A stretch of DNA of 64,000 bases from Crocosphaera chwakensis CCY0110 (GCF_000169335.1 NZ_AAXW01000008.1:84276-148275); one strand, 5' to 3'. Counted from the first letter of the stretch, positions 1-8,763 are shown. Notes: generated from the sequence alone by a model not told the origin. Numbers and translations are program-made.

Positions 1-53
1 TTTAGGTTAATTTGCTGAGTGAAGTTGTAAGAAGACGGAGATGAAAACTGAAT

Positions 54-278
54 CTAATTAGGAGATTCCTCGGTAGTTAAGTTATTTAGCCTATCAATCA
101 CTAAGGGAATAGCAATAATACTTAACTTCAAAATCCAAGGAGCAAATAAAAGCGTTAACAGAGATGATAGTAAAGCAACACACCCCATAGCAGCTTTCAC
201 CACATCTTCTTTTAAGTTATAACTCAAAAAAGCTGACACTGAAGCGATCGCTAAAGTGATTAAAGAAATGATAAGCAT
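54..278 (-). CDS. Small membrane protein, unknown function
   Basis: The 74-residue product has two hydrophobic stretches (about residues 3-20 and 33-58) joined by a short charged segment, and ends in a charged tail. It is therefore probably a two-pass inner or thylakoid membrane protein. I do not recognise a family. It begins with ATG at 278 and stands alone, about 230 bases from the next gene on the same strand, so no operon partner suggests a role. A HIP1 palindrome (244-251) lies in its 5' part. Hydrophobic character and an uninterrupted frame support it, but it is short and no clear ribosome site is seen. Confidence 0.6.
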   Translation of the reverse strand: MLIISLITLAIASVSAFLSYNLKEDVVKAAMGCVALLSSLLTLLFAPWILKLSIIAIPLVIDRLNNLTTEESPN

Positions 279-511
279 TGTTCTGTTACAACCTCATGTT
301 TATCGACAGTTTGAGCGTTCCTTCGGCTTCATGATACAAGCCTACTTCCGTCCCTTCACTGTGTTTTCTCGTAACAATGTAGAGATGAACGACAAAGCTA
401 TTTGCATTTCTTAATAATACATAACTTTTAACATCAGTGTCAACCCTTAACTAGCAGTTGTCAAGGCTTCATGGGATTTACGTAATCAATCCCTTGACAC
501 CAACACAAAGA
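279..511. other. Intergenic region with imperfect stem-loop
   Basis: No gene is seen. At about 468-517 the short inverted repeat GTCAAGG / CCTTGAC could form a weak stem-loop just beyond the 3' end of the 133-residue gene that follows on the minus strand. No promoter can be assigned with confidence. Confidence 0.3.
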
Positions 512-913
512 CTAAAACCTAATTTCAGGATCCGTCATCTCAAAAGAGGGTACAGTCCCACTATTGGTATTTTGTGGGACTTGTCTTGTCGGTAAACCTT
601 GCATCCATAACGCCATCACTAATAAAGCGACTGTTATTAACACTTCCCAAAAGAAGACTGGATAAGAAGAATCTGGTCTTTTTTGAGTAGAAGATGGGTT
701 CATAATTTTCCAAGAATTTTCTTGAAGACTCAACTTTTTTTCAGGAGTCCATGAAGAAGGAGTTTCCTTAGTTAAGGAAGTTTTTTTTACAGTAATAATT
801 TTAGTTGTTTTGTCTGTTTGGGAATCGTTAGAATATTGAGAATGCTTTTCATTGGGTTGAGATTTAATAACAGTTGATGGCTTTATATTGGGGTTACTTT
901 GTCCGTGATTCAT
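512..913 (-). CDS. Single-pass membrane protein with long polar N-terminus, unknown
   Basis: The 133-residue product has a polar, Ser/Thr/Lys/Asn-rich and probably disordered region (residues 1-83), one strong transmembrane helix (about 86-105) and a short polar tail. I recognise no family. The arrangement suggests a bitopic membrane protein, with the disordered part on the positively charged, probably cytoplasmic, side. It starts with ATG at 913. It lies downstream of ribE on the same strand but 312 bases away with a long hairpin between, so co-transcription is doubtful. Confidence 0.55.
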   Translation of the reverse strand: MNHGQSNPNIKPSTVIKSQPNEKHSQYSNDSQTDKTTKIITVKKTSLTKETPSSWTPEKKLSLQENSWKIMNPSSTQKRPDSSYPVFFWEVLITVALLVMALWMQGLPTRQVPQNTNSGTVPSFEMTDPEIRF

Positions 914-1225
914 TGATTATTTTCCTCGTCAATAGCAAGCTGGGATAGAGATAATCCTGCGTTCACGGCTTACGATAGGACTATCTACTATCTCTTACTA
1001 GACATCAGTTATTATTTAAAATTTCCCACACCCACTTTTAAAAATAATGTCTAATGTCTGTAATTTTTTTAATTAAATTAACAGATGTAATATCTACTAT
1101 ACCTAGTATGCCTCATAATTCCAAATAAACAACCCAAGTTTAGGATCTTAGACAAAATTATGGAGATGCTGTTCAAATAAATATAGTGTTATCCGTTTTT
1201 TTACGTAAATAGACAAAATCAAAGT
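914..1225. other. Intergenic region, AT-rich, one long hairpin
   Basis: This 312-base gap between two minus-strand genes contains no convincing open frame. Its main feature is the hairpin at 1000-1059 (separate entry), followed on the plus strand by a run of seven T. The rest is AT-rich sequence that may hold the promoter of the 133-residue gene. Confidence 0.4.
1000..1059. repeat. Long imperfect inverted repeat (hairpin)
   Basis: Arms of roughly 22-24 bases (about 1000-1021 and 1036-1059) are near reverse complements, each beginning AGACAT on its own strand, with a loop of about 14 bases. A T-run follows at 1063-1069 on the plus strand, so read in that direction it looks like an intrinsic terminator, yet no plus-strand gene lies upstream. 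It could instead end ribE transcription or be a small dispersed repeat. Confidence 0.45.
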
Positions 1226-1915
1226 TTAAAGATAACCATGTTCTGTTAAGAAAGTTAAATTAATCTCAGCTACAGATTGATCCCCTTTGAACTGTTTTCC
1301 TAATAATTTCGCTACATACTTACCTAAAATATCCCCCTCAATATTGACCCAATCTCCTGTTTTTAGATAACAAAGATTGGTCTGACTGTAGGTATGAGGA
1401 ATTACCGATGCTTTAAACCAAGTTCCTATAGCGTCACATTGAGCCACTGTCAAACTAATCCCATTGACAGTCACACTCCCTTTAGGGATCAAATAAGGTT
1501 TAATATAAGTGTCCCATTGTTCTTGACGAGAGGAAGGGGCTTGAAAGGACATTTCCCAGGCTTTGTCGGTAGCGATAGCTTCGACTAAGCATCCCAAACC
1601 ATCCACGTGACCCGTAACAAAATGACCCCCTAATTTACTACCGACTCGCAAAGAAGGTTCTAAATTAACATAGCTGGCGGTTTCAATTTTTTGGGTTAAA
1701 GTAGTACGTTGTAGGGTTTCTGGGGAAGCCGTAGCAACAAACCCATTAGAGACAATTTCTTCTACCGTTAAACAAACCCCATCAACAGCAACACTATCCC
1801 CAATGGCCAAATCTGATAAAATAGAGGAGGAATAGCTATCGGGAATCGAGAGGGTAAAGCGATCAGATTCGAGGGGACGAATAATGCCAAGACCTTGAAT
1901 TAAACCAGTAAACAT
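1226..1915 (-). CDS. ribE: Riboflavin synthase, alpha chain
   Basis: Riboflavin synthase catalyses the dismutation of two 6,7-dimethyl-8-ribityllumazine molecules to riboflavin, the last step of riboflavin synthesis, in the cytoplasm. The 229-residue protein shows the expected duplication of two lumazine-binding barrels: the first begins MFTGLIQGLG and the second, near residue 97, has the matching HFVTGHVDGLG. The length is close to the usual 200-230. It starts with ATG at 1915. It is monocistronic here and divergent from the DUF151 gene at 2100. No FMN riboswitch is evident in the 184-base upstream gap. Confidence 0.95.
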   Translation of the reverse strand: MFTGLIQGLGIIRPLESDRFTLSIPDSYSSSILSDLAIGDSVAVDGVCLTVEEIVSNGFVATASPETLQRTTLTQKIETASYVNLEPSLRVGSKLGGHFVTGHVDGLGCLVEAIATDKAWEMSFQAPSSRQEQWDTYIKPYLIPKGSVTVNGISLTVAQCDAIGTWFKASVIPHTYSQTNLCYLKTGDWVNIEGDILGKYVAKLLGKQFKGDQSVAEINLTFLTEHGYL

Positions 1916-2099
1916 TAACTAAGCTTTCCTCAAAAACATCTCCCCTATGTTCTATACAAGAATCTTATTTACATTTTGGGGCATACTGTGAGTATAACCC
2001 ATTGTTCAACTTAGCTGATTAATCAATTAATACGGGGTCAATGGTTAGGTTAAACAGCAAAAATAATCGTTTTTTAAAGATATTAAAGAGGATTGGTCA

Positions 2100-2606
2100 A
2101 TGATTGAAATGAAAGTGGCAGGAATTGCTTTAGACGCAGTTACTCGCAGTCCCATTGTTTTGTTAAAAGATGGTTCTGAACGTCGCGCTTTACCTATTTA
2201 TATTGGGCAAGATCAAGCCAAATCTATTATTGGCGCGATCGAAAATCAAAAACCCCCTCGTCCTTTAACTCATGATTTAATTGCTAATTTGTTTGATGCT
2301 TGGGGAATGTCTTTAGAGAAAATTATCATTCATTCTTTACAGGATAATACGTTTTATGCCATTCTTTGCATGAAACAAGGAAAAAGGAAAAAAGAAATTG
2401 ATTGTCGCCCTAGTGATGCTATTTCTATTGCTTTACGGACGAATAGTCCCATCTGGGTAATGGAAGAAGTGATTGCAGATGCCTCTATTCCAGTTGATAG
2501 AGAAGCGGATGAAGAAGAACGTCAAGCATTCCGAAATTTTTTGGACAAGTTACGCCCTGAAGATTTAATTCAACGGGGAAAATTAGAAAAAAATGATGAA
2601 CAATAA
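2100..2606 (+). CDS. Bifunctional nuclease family protein (DUF151)
   Basis: The 168-residue protein has the DUF151 (BFN) fold signature: an N-terminal IEMKVAGIALD, a central PIYIGQDQAKSI and the motif CRPSDAISIALR. Plant BFN proteins have RNase and DNase activity, but the bacterial role is not settled, so the exact function here is inference. After the core (residues 1-135) comes an acidic tail. The next gene, an aldo/keto reductase, begins 19 bases downstream on the same strand, suggesting co-transcription. The ATG at 2100 follows an AAAGAGGA ribosome site. Confidence 0.85.
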   Translation: MIEMKVAGIALDAVTRSPIVLLKDGSERRALPIYIGQDQAKSIIGAIENQKPPRPLTHDLIANLFDAWGMSLEKIIIHSLQDNTFYAILCMKQGKRKKEIDCRPSDAISIALRTNSPIWVMEEVIADASIPVDREADEEERQAFRNFLDKLRPEDLIQRGKLEKNDEQ

Positions 2607-2625
2607 AAGTTAAAAATTAGTTACA

Positions 2626-3756
2626 ATGCGGTACAAGCGTTTTGGTAAAACGAATGTAAACTTGTCTATTTTTTCTCTAGGAACGATGCGTTGTCTAGCA
2701 TCGGAAAGCGTATTTAATAACACTTTAGAAACAGGAATTTCTCTCGGTATCAACCATCTAGAAACAGCCAGAGGATACGGCAAAAGCGAACAATTTTTAG
2801 GTCACTTTTTGCAACAACAAACTTTAGTTTCTAGAGAAGAACTGTATATTACCACTAAGTTGACTCCCACCCCTGATGCTGAGTTAATGGCTCAATGGAT
2901 TGATGAATCATTAGAACGGTTAAAATTGGATTATATCGATTGTGTAGCCATTCACGGGATCAATACTTGGGAACATCTTCAATGGATAACCCGCCCTAAT
3001 GGCTGTTTTTTACCACTACAACGGGCATTACACCAACGTAAGATACGCCACATTGGTTTTTCTACTCATGGCAGCTTAGAATTGATTTTAGCAGCTATAG
3101 AGACTGATTTATTTGAGTTTATTAATCTACACTATTACTATTTTTTTCAACGGAATGAACCAGCGATCGCTTTAGCTGCTCAAAAGGATATGGGTATTTT
3201 TATTATTTCTCCTGGAGATAAAGGGGGTTTACTGTTTACACCTTCTACTTTACTTCAGGAGTTATGTTCGCCGTTGTCTCCTTTGGAATTGTCCTATCGC
3301 TTTTTGTTAAGCGATCAGCGAATTACTACCTTAAGTGCGGGGATGTCCGAGGCGAAGGAATTTAATTCAATTATATCTATGTTTGAGGGAAACAACCGAC
3401 TAACCCCTGAAGAAAGTAAAAAATTAAATCAACTAGAGGAACATTTAAACACCGTTTTAACCACAGAAAAATGTAGTCAGTGCTATCAATGTTTACCTTG
3501 TCCTGAATCGATAAATATTCCTGAGATTTTACGATTAAGAAATTTAGCCGTTGCTTATGATATGAACAATTATGGACAATATCGTTATGGAATGTTAGAA
3601 AACGCCGGACATTGGTTTCCTGGAAATAAAGGACATCGTTGTACAGACTGCGGTGAATGTTTACCCCGTTGTCCTGAAAATTTAGAGATTCCTAAGTTAT
3701 TAAACGATACTCATCAGAGATTAAAGGGTACAACAAGACGACGGTTATGGGAATGA
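2626..3756 (+). CDS. Aldo/keto reductase with C-terminal 4Fe-4S region
   Basis: The 376-residue protein joins an aldo/keto reductase barrel (about 1-275) to a C-terminal ferredoxin-like segment. The barrel shows the family start MRYKRFGKTN, the segment LETARGYGKSEQFLG around the usual active-site Asp/Tyr, TTKL with the catalytic Lys, and AIHG. The tail has two Cys clusters, CSQCYQCLPCP near 283 and CTDCGECLPRCP near 337, consistent with [4Fe-4S] binding. The substrate is unknown; an NAD(P)H-linked carbonyl reduction coupled to electron transfer is the family expectation. The position normally Asp appears as Glu (LETARGYG). It follows the DUF151 gene by 19 bases. Confidence 0.85.
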   Translation: MRYKRFGKTNVNLSIFSLGTMRCLASESVFNNTLETGISLGINHLETARGYGKSEQFLGHFLQQQTLVSREELYITTKLTPTPDAELMAQWIDESLERLKLDYIDCVAIHGINTWEHLQWITRPNGCFLPLQRALHQRKIRHIGFSTHGSLELILAAIETDLFEFINLHYYYFFQRNEPAIALAAQKDMGIFIISPGDKGGLLFTPSTLLQELCSPLSPLELSYRFLLSDQRITTLSAGMSEAKEFNSIISMFEGNNRLTPEESKKLNQLEEHLNTVLTTEKCSQCYQCLPCPESINIPEILRLRNLAVAYDMNNYGQYRYGMLENAGHWFPGNKGHRCTDCGECLPRCPENLEIPKLLNDTHQRLKGTTRRRLWE

Positions 3757-3997
3757 TCGGCTCACCGATTGATTCTCCTTAATGTGAACAGAGGAACTTA
3801 CTGACAAAAAAAAAGTCTAATCACCTTAAGTGTCTATGTTTAAACGCTTTAAAAATAAATTTAGATGATTAACTGAGGCACTTTAAAACTGAATCTGATA
3901 AGGTAAAAAAGTTATCATAATGATCAACAGAGTCGCTACAACTCTAAAATTAGACTCTAATATATAAAGATAGTTATAAAATGCGAGGTTAATTTTT

Positions 3998-4744
3998 ATG
4001 AAATCATTAATTCGTTGGAGTGCCACCTTAGGACTATTAGGTAGTACCTTACTAACCTCTTGGTTCGGTCAAGTTCCCAAAGCTTTAGCACTTCCTGAAG
4101 CTGAAGTCATCAAGGTATTACAGGGTGTTCCTGTTTTTACGATTACCACAGAAGAGGGTGGGCCTTTAATAGCAACGTTAGAAGACGATCAAAAGGTAAC
4201 ACAAGTTTTTATGAGCCAGGAAGATGCTAACCAGTTTCTTGCTAAACTTAAAGCAAATCAACCTGAAATCGGCAATAAAGTCAAAGTGCAACCCGTGTCT
4301 TTAGGAGCAGTATATAGCTTTGCCTTAGCCAATAACACCGAAACAGAGTCTTTGAAATTTGCTTATATTCCCATGGCCAGCGCGGTAGACTCTGCTAAAA
4401 AAGTTTTAAGTGATAACGGACAGCAATATCAAGGAGGCGTTCCCTTATTCACCTTACGGGGTGGACCAGATAATAGTATTTTAACCATTCAGCAAGACGA
4501 TAAAGAAGTGATTCCCTTCTTCTTTGAAAAAGCGCCTATTCAGGCGATCGCAGAGCAAATGAAGAAAGATCAGCCCGATATTGCTGAAACCATGCAAATA
4601 GAAGTCATTGCTCTCGAAAATGTTATTGGTTTATTACAAAATAAAGATGATGCTATGCTCAAACAGATACAATTAGTCCCTTCCCAGGAAACCATGGAAT
4701 TTATCCAAGAAGCTATTAAATCTCAGCAAAATCAAGGACAGTAA
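3998..4744 (+). CDS. tic22: Tic22 family protein (first of tandem pair)
   Basis: The 248-residue protein begins with a signal peptide (Arg near the start, hydrophobic core to about residue 30, ALA cleavage region) followed by two similar Tic22-type halves. Each half has a GVPVFTI/GVPLFTL strand and a following VFMSQEDA or PFFFEKAP segment. Chloroplast Tic22 is an intermembrane-space import factor. Its cyanobacterial homologue is a periplasmic chaperone needed for outer-membrane biogenesis, so a periplasmic chaperone is the likely role. A second Tic22 gene lies 85 bases downstream, with a terminator-like hairpin between (4770-4795). Confidence 0.88.
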   Translation: MKSLIRWSATLGLLGSTLLTSWFGQVPKALALPEAEVIKVLQGVPVFTITTEEGGPLIATLEDDQKVTQVFMSQEDANQFLAKLKANQPEIGNKVKVQPVSLGAVYSFALANNTETESLKFAYIPMASAVDSAKKVLSDNGQQYQGGVPLFTLRGGPDNSILTIQQDDKEVIPFFFEKAPIQAIAEQMKKDQPDIAETMQIEVIALENVIGLLQNKDDAMLKQIQLVPSQETMEFIQEAIKSQQNQGQ

Positions 4745-4769
4745 CAGAATCATTTAATCGATAATGAAG

Positions 4770-4795
4770 ATCCCCAGATGTTTTAGTTTGGGGAT
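4770..4795 (+). terminator. Hairpin between the Tic22 genes
   Basis: A 7-base stem, ATCCCCA (4770-4776) pairing with TGGGGAT (4789-4795), has a 12-base loop and is followed by an AT-rich stretch (TATCTATTTG). Outer GATAAT/ATTATC bases may extend it. It may partly end the first Tic22 transcript before its paralogue. Confidence 0.55.
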
Positions 4796-4829
4796 TATCT
4801 ATTTGTTATACTAAGTACCAAAAAACGCC

Positions 4830-5567
4830 ATGAAGACTTTAATTCGTTGGAGTTTAACCCTCGGAATTCTGATAAATCCTCTTACTAATCTAAATTTCAT
4901 CCAACCTGCAGCCGTCGTTGCTTTACCTCAAAGGGAAATTGTCGAATTTTTATCGGGAGTCCCTGTTTATAGCTTACTCGATCAGCAAGGTTTACCCATT
5001 GGTCGTCAGTTAGACGATGGGAGTGTCATTACTCCTGTTTTCATGAGTCGCAACGAAGCACAAGCTTTTTTGAGAGAGTTAAAAGAAATTAATTCTCAGA
5101 CAGCTGACTCTTATCGTATTCAAATTCTTCCCTTGAGTCGTATTTACGAAATTGCCAGAGATACTTCAACTAATTCAAGCCGTCTTTTTCTTGATTATAT
5201 TCCCAGCGCTCAAGAATTACGGACGGCTCGTGAATTAGTCACAGAAAAAGGGCAAAAGTATCCAGGGGATGTTCCTTTATATTTAGCTAAACTTGAATCA
5301 GATCAATCCTATTTGACCATCAAACAAGAGGATCAAGAAGTTGTCCCTATTTTCTTTGAAAAGGCAACGATTGATCGATGGATTGAAACAGTTAGTCAAA
5401 CTCGACCCGAATTAGGTCAGGATATCAGTATTAATGTGATTTCTCTAAGTAGTTTAATTGCTAATTTAGAAAACAATGATAACGCTTTACTGAGAAGTTT
5501 ACGCTTTTGGCCCTCTCAGGAAATGATGAAAATTATCCGCTCTAATTCTGAGAATCAACTTCAATAA
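4830..5567 (+). CDS. Tic22 family protein (second of tandem pair)
   Basis: The 245-residue paralogue of the preceding gene shares the opening MKxLIRWSxTLG, the signal peptide ending near AAVVALP, and the two repeated halves (GVPVYSLL, VFMSRNEA; DVPLYLAK, PIFFEKAT). It is presumably exported to the periplasm and related in function to the first copy. The two have diverged well beyond a recent duplication, so they may have separate clients. The prmC ATG follows only 8 bases after its stop codon, so these two genes are probably co-transcribed. Confidence 0.85.
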   Translation: MKTLIRWSLTLGILINPLTNLNFIQPAAVVALPQREIVEFLSGVPVYSLLDQQGLPIGRQLDDGSVITPVFMSRNEAQAFLRELKEINSQTADSYRIQILPLSRIYEIARDTSTNSSRLFLDYIPSAQELRTARELVTEKGQKYPGDVPLYLAKLESDQSYLTIKQEDQEVVPIFFEKATIDRWIETVSQTRPELGQDISINVISLSSLIANLENNDNALLRSLRFWPSQEMMKIIRSNSENQLQ

Positions 5568-5575
5568 TATTGTTT

Positions 5576-6481
5576 ATGGACTCTCAAGGTACTATTTCAG
5601 GCCAAGAATTACAACAATGGTATGATTGGGCAAAACAAGAAGCGGTGTCTGCTCATATCTCACCCTCGGAGGTAGACTGGTTTGTGTTGGCGATGACTCC
5701 ATTGGATAGTTTATCTTTGCGTTTAGGGTTATTTAAAGAGCGATCGCAGATTCCTATCAATTGTCCCTTACCAAAATTAAGCCAATTATGGCAACGCCGG
5801 GTCAAAGAAAGAGTTCCTTTACAATATTTAGTCGGGATGACTCCCTGGCGACGTTTTAGTTTAAAAGTTTCCCCTGATGTCTTAATTCCTCGCCCTGAAA
5901 CAGAATTAATCATTGATTTTGCTCTCAAAGCGGTTCAACACAGTCCTAACCCTCATTTATCATCTGGTCATTGGGTAGATTTAGGAACAGGAAGTGGTGC
6001 GATCGCCCTTGGTTTAGCGGACAGTTTTCCCCAAGCAACTATCCATGCTGTCGATACTAGCATCGAAGCGTTAACCATTGCCCAGGAAAATGCCCTAAAA
6101 GAAGGCTTTTCTTCTCAAATTCATTTATATCAAGGATCGTGGTGGACTCCCTTACAACATCTTCAAGGACAAGTTAGCGCGATGGTTTCTAACCCTCCCT
6201 ATATCCCCACTTCCTTATTATCTCAACTACAACCAGAAGTGAAAGAACATGAACCCATACTCGCCTTGGATGGGGGACATGAAGGGTTCGATGCGATTAA
6301 TTATCTCATTGATACTTCCCCTAATTATCTCATTTCAGGGGGCATTTTTTTAGTAGAAATGATGGCCGGACAAGGAGAGAAAATCTCAAAATTATTACAA
6401 GAATCTTCCCGCTATCAAGACATTAATCTTTTACCCGATCTAGCAGGAATTGCCCGCTTTGCCTTGGCTTATCGTTGTTAA
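5576..6481 (+). CDS. prmC: Release factor glutamine N5-methyltransferase
   Basis: PrmC methylates the Gln of the GGQ motif in release factors RF1 and RF2, using S-adenosylmethionine, to raise termination efficiency. The roughly 301-residue protein has the helical N-terminal domain, the linker IPRPETE, SAM motif I LGTGSGAIAL near residue 138, and the family-defining catalytic NPPY motif near 205. I chose the ATG at 5576 rather than the TTG two codons upstream. It starts 8 bases after the second Tic22 stop. A HIP1 site lies inside SAM motif I. Confidence 0.95.
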   Translation: MDSQGTISGQELQQWYDWAKQEAVSAHISPSEVDWFVLAMTPLDSLSLRLGLFKERSQIPINCPLPKLSQLWQRRVKERVPLQYLVGMTPWRRFSLKVSPDVLIPRPETELIIDFALKAVQHSPNPHLSSGHWVDLGTGSGAIALGLADSFPQATIHAVDTSIEALTIAQENALKEGFSSQIHLYQGSWWTPLQHLQGQVSAMVSNPPYIPTSLLSQLQPEVKEHEPILALDGGHEGFDAINYLIDTSPNYLISGGIFLVEMMAGQGEKISKLLQESSRYQDINLLPDLAGIARFALAYRC

Positions 6482-6760
6482 AAATAATAATTAAGTACCT
6501 AAAGTTAATTAATTGCACACTCGCTTCAAGTCGGGGAACCCGCCCAACTCGCTGAATCGCTTTTTGAGGTAAATAGGTATAAGCGATCAAGCCACCAAGA
6601 CAATCATCGACATCACAGAAAACTTCAGTAAGATCGAGACGAGATTTTATATCCATAGCACCAGACCTTGAGGAATACTACTTCCAGCATAGGTCTGGTG
6701 TTCTCTGTTGGCCACAAAATTCTCGTCGAACTCACGTTAAATTTAGGTGAGCATTAGCCC
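6482..6760 (-). pseudogene. IS982-like transposase remnant, internally deleted
   Basis: On the minus strand an open stretch (ATG at 6656) encodes LTEVFCDVDDC, like the N-terminus of IS982-family transposases (LTxIFCDVDDFC). It is followed at once by GGLIAYTYLPQK, like the C-terminal end of such enzymes. The whole catalytic middle is missing, so this looks like an IS reduced to its two ends. The reading then runs into unrelated sequence beyond about 6490. Just outside the ATG is a perfect 10-base inverted repeat (6659-6668 and 6691-6700). The family call rests on short motifs only. Confidence 0.5.
6659..6700. repeat. Perfect 10-base inverted repeat
   Basis: CACCAGACCT (6659-6668) and AGGTCTGGTG (6691-6700) are exact reverse complements with a 22-base spacer. 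It lies just upstream of the transposase-remnant start, so it may be part of the left end of the decayed element. There is no T-run to suggest a terminator. Confidence 0.6.
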
Positions 6761-6811
6761 ACCTATAAAATGTCAGTTACTGAGTTAGAAATCTAACTAA
6801 AAAGATTAAAC

Positions 6812-7255
6812 CTAACTATTCTTATCTTTAGACGGTGTGGTTAAAATTTCCCAAGCAGCTTTGGCCGCTTCATTAAGGCGATCGCCGAAACTACTCACCT
6901 CTTTAACCACACTATTCCATTCTTTAACCACACTCTCCCAATCTTTTTCTACCTCCGTTTGAATGTACTTAACCGCCTCATCAATGCGATGAGGATCAAA
7001 GAGTTTTCGTTCTTCGATATCTTGACGAATGCGCCGAACTGTGTCTAAATAGTTCTCACGGGCTAATTCTCCCGCCTCTTTTGCTTCGGTTAAGGCTTTA
7101 CTTCTAATGGCCTCAATCAGTGCAGTAGTTTCTTGTTGAATCTCACTAGGGGTTTTAGAGGAGTCTTCGGAAACGACTTCAGGAGTAATCGCTGTTTCTT
7201 CAGTGTCTGTGGGAGTAATTGCACTTTCTTTAGGTACTTGAGATTCGGTAGTCAT
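6812..7255 (-). CDS. Acidic, helical conserved-type protein, unknown
   Basis: The 147-residue protein has a Thr/Glu/Ser-rich disordered N-terminus (1-40) and then a mostly helical, highly charged region (42-140), with no signal peptide or membrane segment. It carries heptad-like patterns (AKEAGELARENYLDTVRRIRQ) that suggest a coiled coil. I do not recognise a named family; a structural or scaffold-like soluble role is the most that can be inferred. The ATG at 7255 follows an AGGAGGAAA ribosome site (7260-7268 on the complementary strand), which strongly supports this start. Confidence 0.65.
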   Translation of the reverse strand: MTTESQVPKESAITPTDTEETAITPEVVSEDSSKTPSEIQQETTALIEAIRSKALTEAKEAGELARENYLDTVRRIRQDIEERKLFDPHRIDEAVKYIQTEVEKDWESVVKEWNSVVKEVSSFGDRLNEAAKAAWEILTTPSKDKNS

Positions 7256-7311
7256 CTTAAATTTTCCTCCTGGGTAACTCTTTACATTACACTTACATTG
7301 TTACACAGGGA

Positions 7312-8763
7312 TCAAGAGGTCTGTTTGTCCACACCTTTGAGGCGATCGCGTCCTTGTTTTTTAGCCTTAAATAACGCTTCATCTACCTGATCCACAAAGC
7401 AGGTGGCCTTTGTTTCCAAAGAAGGATTAATAGTTCCAACCCCTAAACTCATGGTGACATAGGGTTTAACATCAGAAGCTTTATGAGGCATCTTTAATTG
7501 GTGCAGGGAGTCTAAAATTCTTTGAGCAACTTGTTTTGCTCCTTCATAGGGAGTATCAGGTAGGATTACGGCAAATTCTTCTCCCCCGTAACGGGCGACT
7601 AAATCAGCCGGTCTTAAGGTGGCTTGGGCGATAGTTGCTGCCACTTTCTTTAAACAATCATCACCGCCTAGATGCCCATACTCATCATTATAGCGTTTAA
7701 AGTAATCAATATCTCCCAAGATTAGGGATAAAGGTTTTTTCTCTCTAGTCAAACGCTTCCATTCTTGTTCTAACGTCTCATCAAAACAGCGTCGATTAGC
7801 CACTTCTGTCAACCCATCCATATTAGCTAAACGATATAATTTTTGGTTCAGTTCATGCAATTCCCGATTCATTTTTTGTAGAGACGCTTCATATCTCTGT
7901 TGCTCTTCATTGGCTCTTTTTTTATCAGTAACATCCGTTTGTACGCCCACATAATAAATAATTTTATCTGATTCATCTTTAATGGGAGATAAAGATAGTT
8001 CATTCCAAAATAATGAACCATCTTTACGATAGTTTCTTAGTGTAATATGACAATTTTCTCCGTGGTAAAGACAATGACGTATTTGCTCAAGTTGAGGTTG
8101 TTTATGATCACTTCCTTGTAAAAAACGACAATTTTTTCCTTTCACTTCTTCAAAGAAATACCCTGTCATTACTTCAAATCCTGGATTAACATAGATAATT
8201 GGATAATCAGAAGTGGTTGCATCTGTAATAATGATACCATTATTAGTTGCAGCGATCGCTTGATACAAGAAGTAAGATTCCAGTGGCATTTGTTGATGAA
8301 ATTTCTGAGAAACTTCTACTAATTTTAATTTTGGTTCTAAAAAATTATTCTTTTCTTGTAATCGTTTTATTTTTAAACTAATATTAATTTGGTTCTTTAT
8401 TATCGCCAATAATTCTTCTTGTCGATAAGGTTTAATAATATAATCAATTGCTCCTACTTCTAAAGCTTTTACTTTTCCGCCAATTTCATCAAAATCACTT
8501 AAAAAAATAACAGGAATATTAGCAGTTTCTTCTTTTTCTTTAAATTTTCTACATAGGTCATAACTATTGAGTTTATCTAAATTAGTTCCTAATAAAATCA
8601 AATCAGGAATTTCTGTTTCTACTGCAATTAAAGCCATTTCACCATCAATAGCTTGTCTAACTTGATAGTCTTGATTTTCAATAATTTTAGATAATAATTT
8701 TAAACTGTCTACTTGATGATCGGCGATCAGAATATCTGCTTTTTTTTTATTTTTTAGAGTCAT
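7312..8763 (-). CDS. Pseudo-receiver / LOV / GGDEF protein (likely light-responsive diguanylate cyclase)
   Basis: Three domains are visible in 483 residues. Residues 8-125 form a receiver-like domain, but the phospho-acceptor position is Gly59 (DLILLG) and the acidic pocket is reduced; Lys111 is kept. Residues 165-285 are a LOV-type PAS domain with the exact flavin motif GKNCRFLQ (adduct Cys212), NYRKDG, and Gln275 in GVQTDVT. Residues 310-478 are a GGDEF domain with intact GGEEF (393-397) and an RPAD inhibitory site (384-387) five residues before it. It should make cyclic di-GMP under blue-light control through FMN. Its start overlaps the end of the upstream hybrid kinase gene by 17 bases, so the two are translated from one transcript. 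Confidence 0.92.
   Translation of the reverse strand: MTLKNKKKADILIADHQVDSLKLLSKIIENQDYQVRQAIDGEMALIAVETEIPDLILLGTNLDKLNSYDLCRKFKEKEETANIPVIFLSDFDEIGGKVKALEVGAIDYIIKPYRQEELLAIIKNQINISLKIKRLQEKNNFLEPKLKLVEVSQKFHQQMPLESYFLYQAIAATNNGIIITDATTSDYPIIYVNPGFEVMTGYFFEEVKGKNCRFLQGSDHKQPQLEQIRHCLYHGENCHITLRNYRKDGSLFWNELSLSPIKDESDKIIYYVGVQTDVTDKKRANEEQQRYEASLQKMNRELHELNQKLYRLANMDGLTEVANRRCFDETLEQEWKRLTREKKPLSLILGDIDYFKRYNDEYGHLGGDDCLKKVAATIAQATLRPADLVARYGGEEFAVILPDTPYEGAKQVAQRILDSLHQLKMPHKASDVKPYVTMSLGVGTINPSLETKATCFVDQVDEALFKAKKQGRDRLKGVDKQTS

Noticed and set aside
1394..1588. Plus-strand frame over ribE
   Set aside because: Antisense shadow inside the well-supported ribE gene; no ribosome site and no protein-like composition.
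6423..6656. 77-codon minus-strand frame as a real gene
   Set aside because: Its parts match only the two ends of an IS982-type transposase with the middle missing; treated as a remnant.
7312..7728. GGDEF domain as a degenerate, inactive form
   Set aside because: The GGEEF signature, the DGLTEVANRR entry motif and the RxxD I-site are all intact, so activity is the better assumption.
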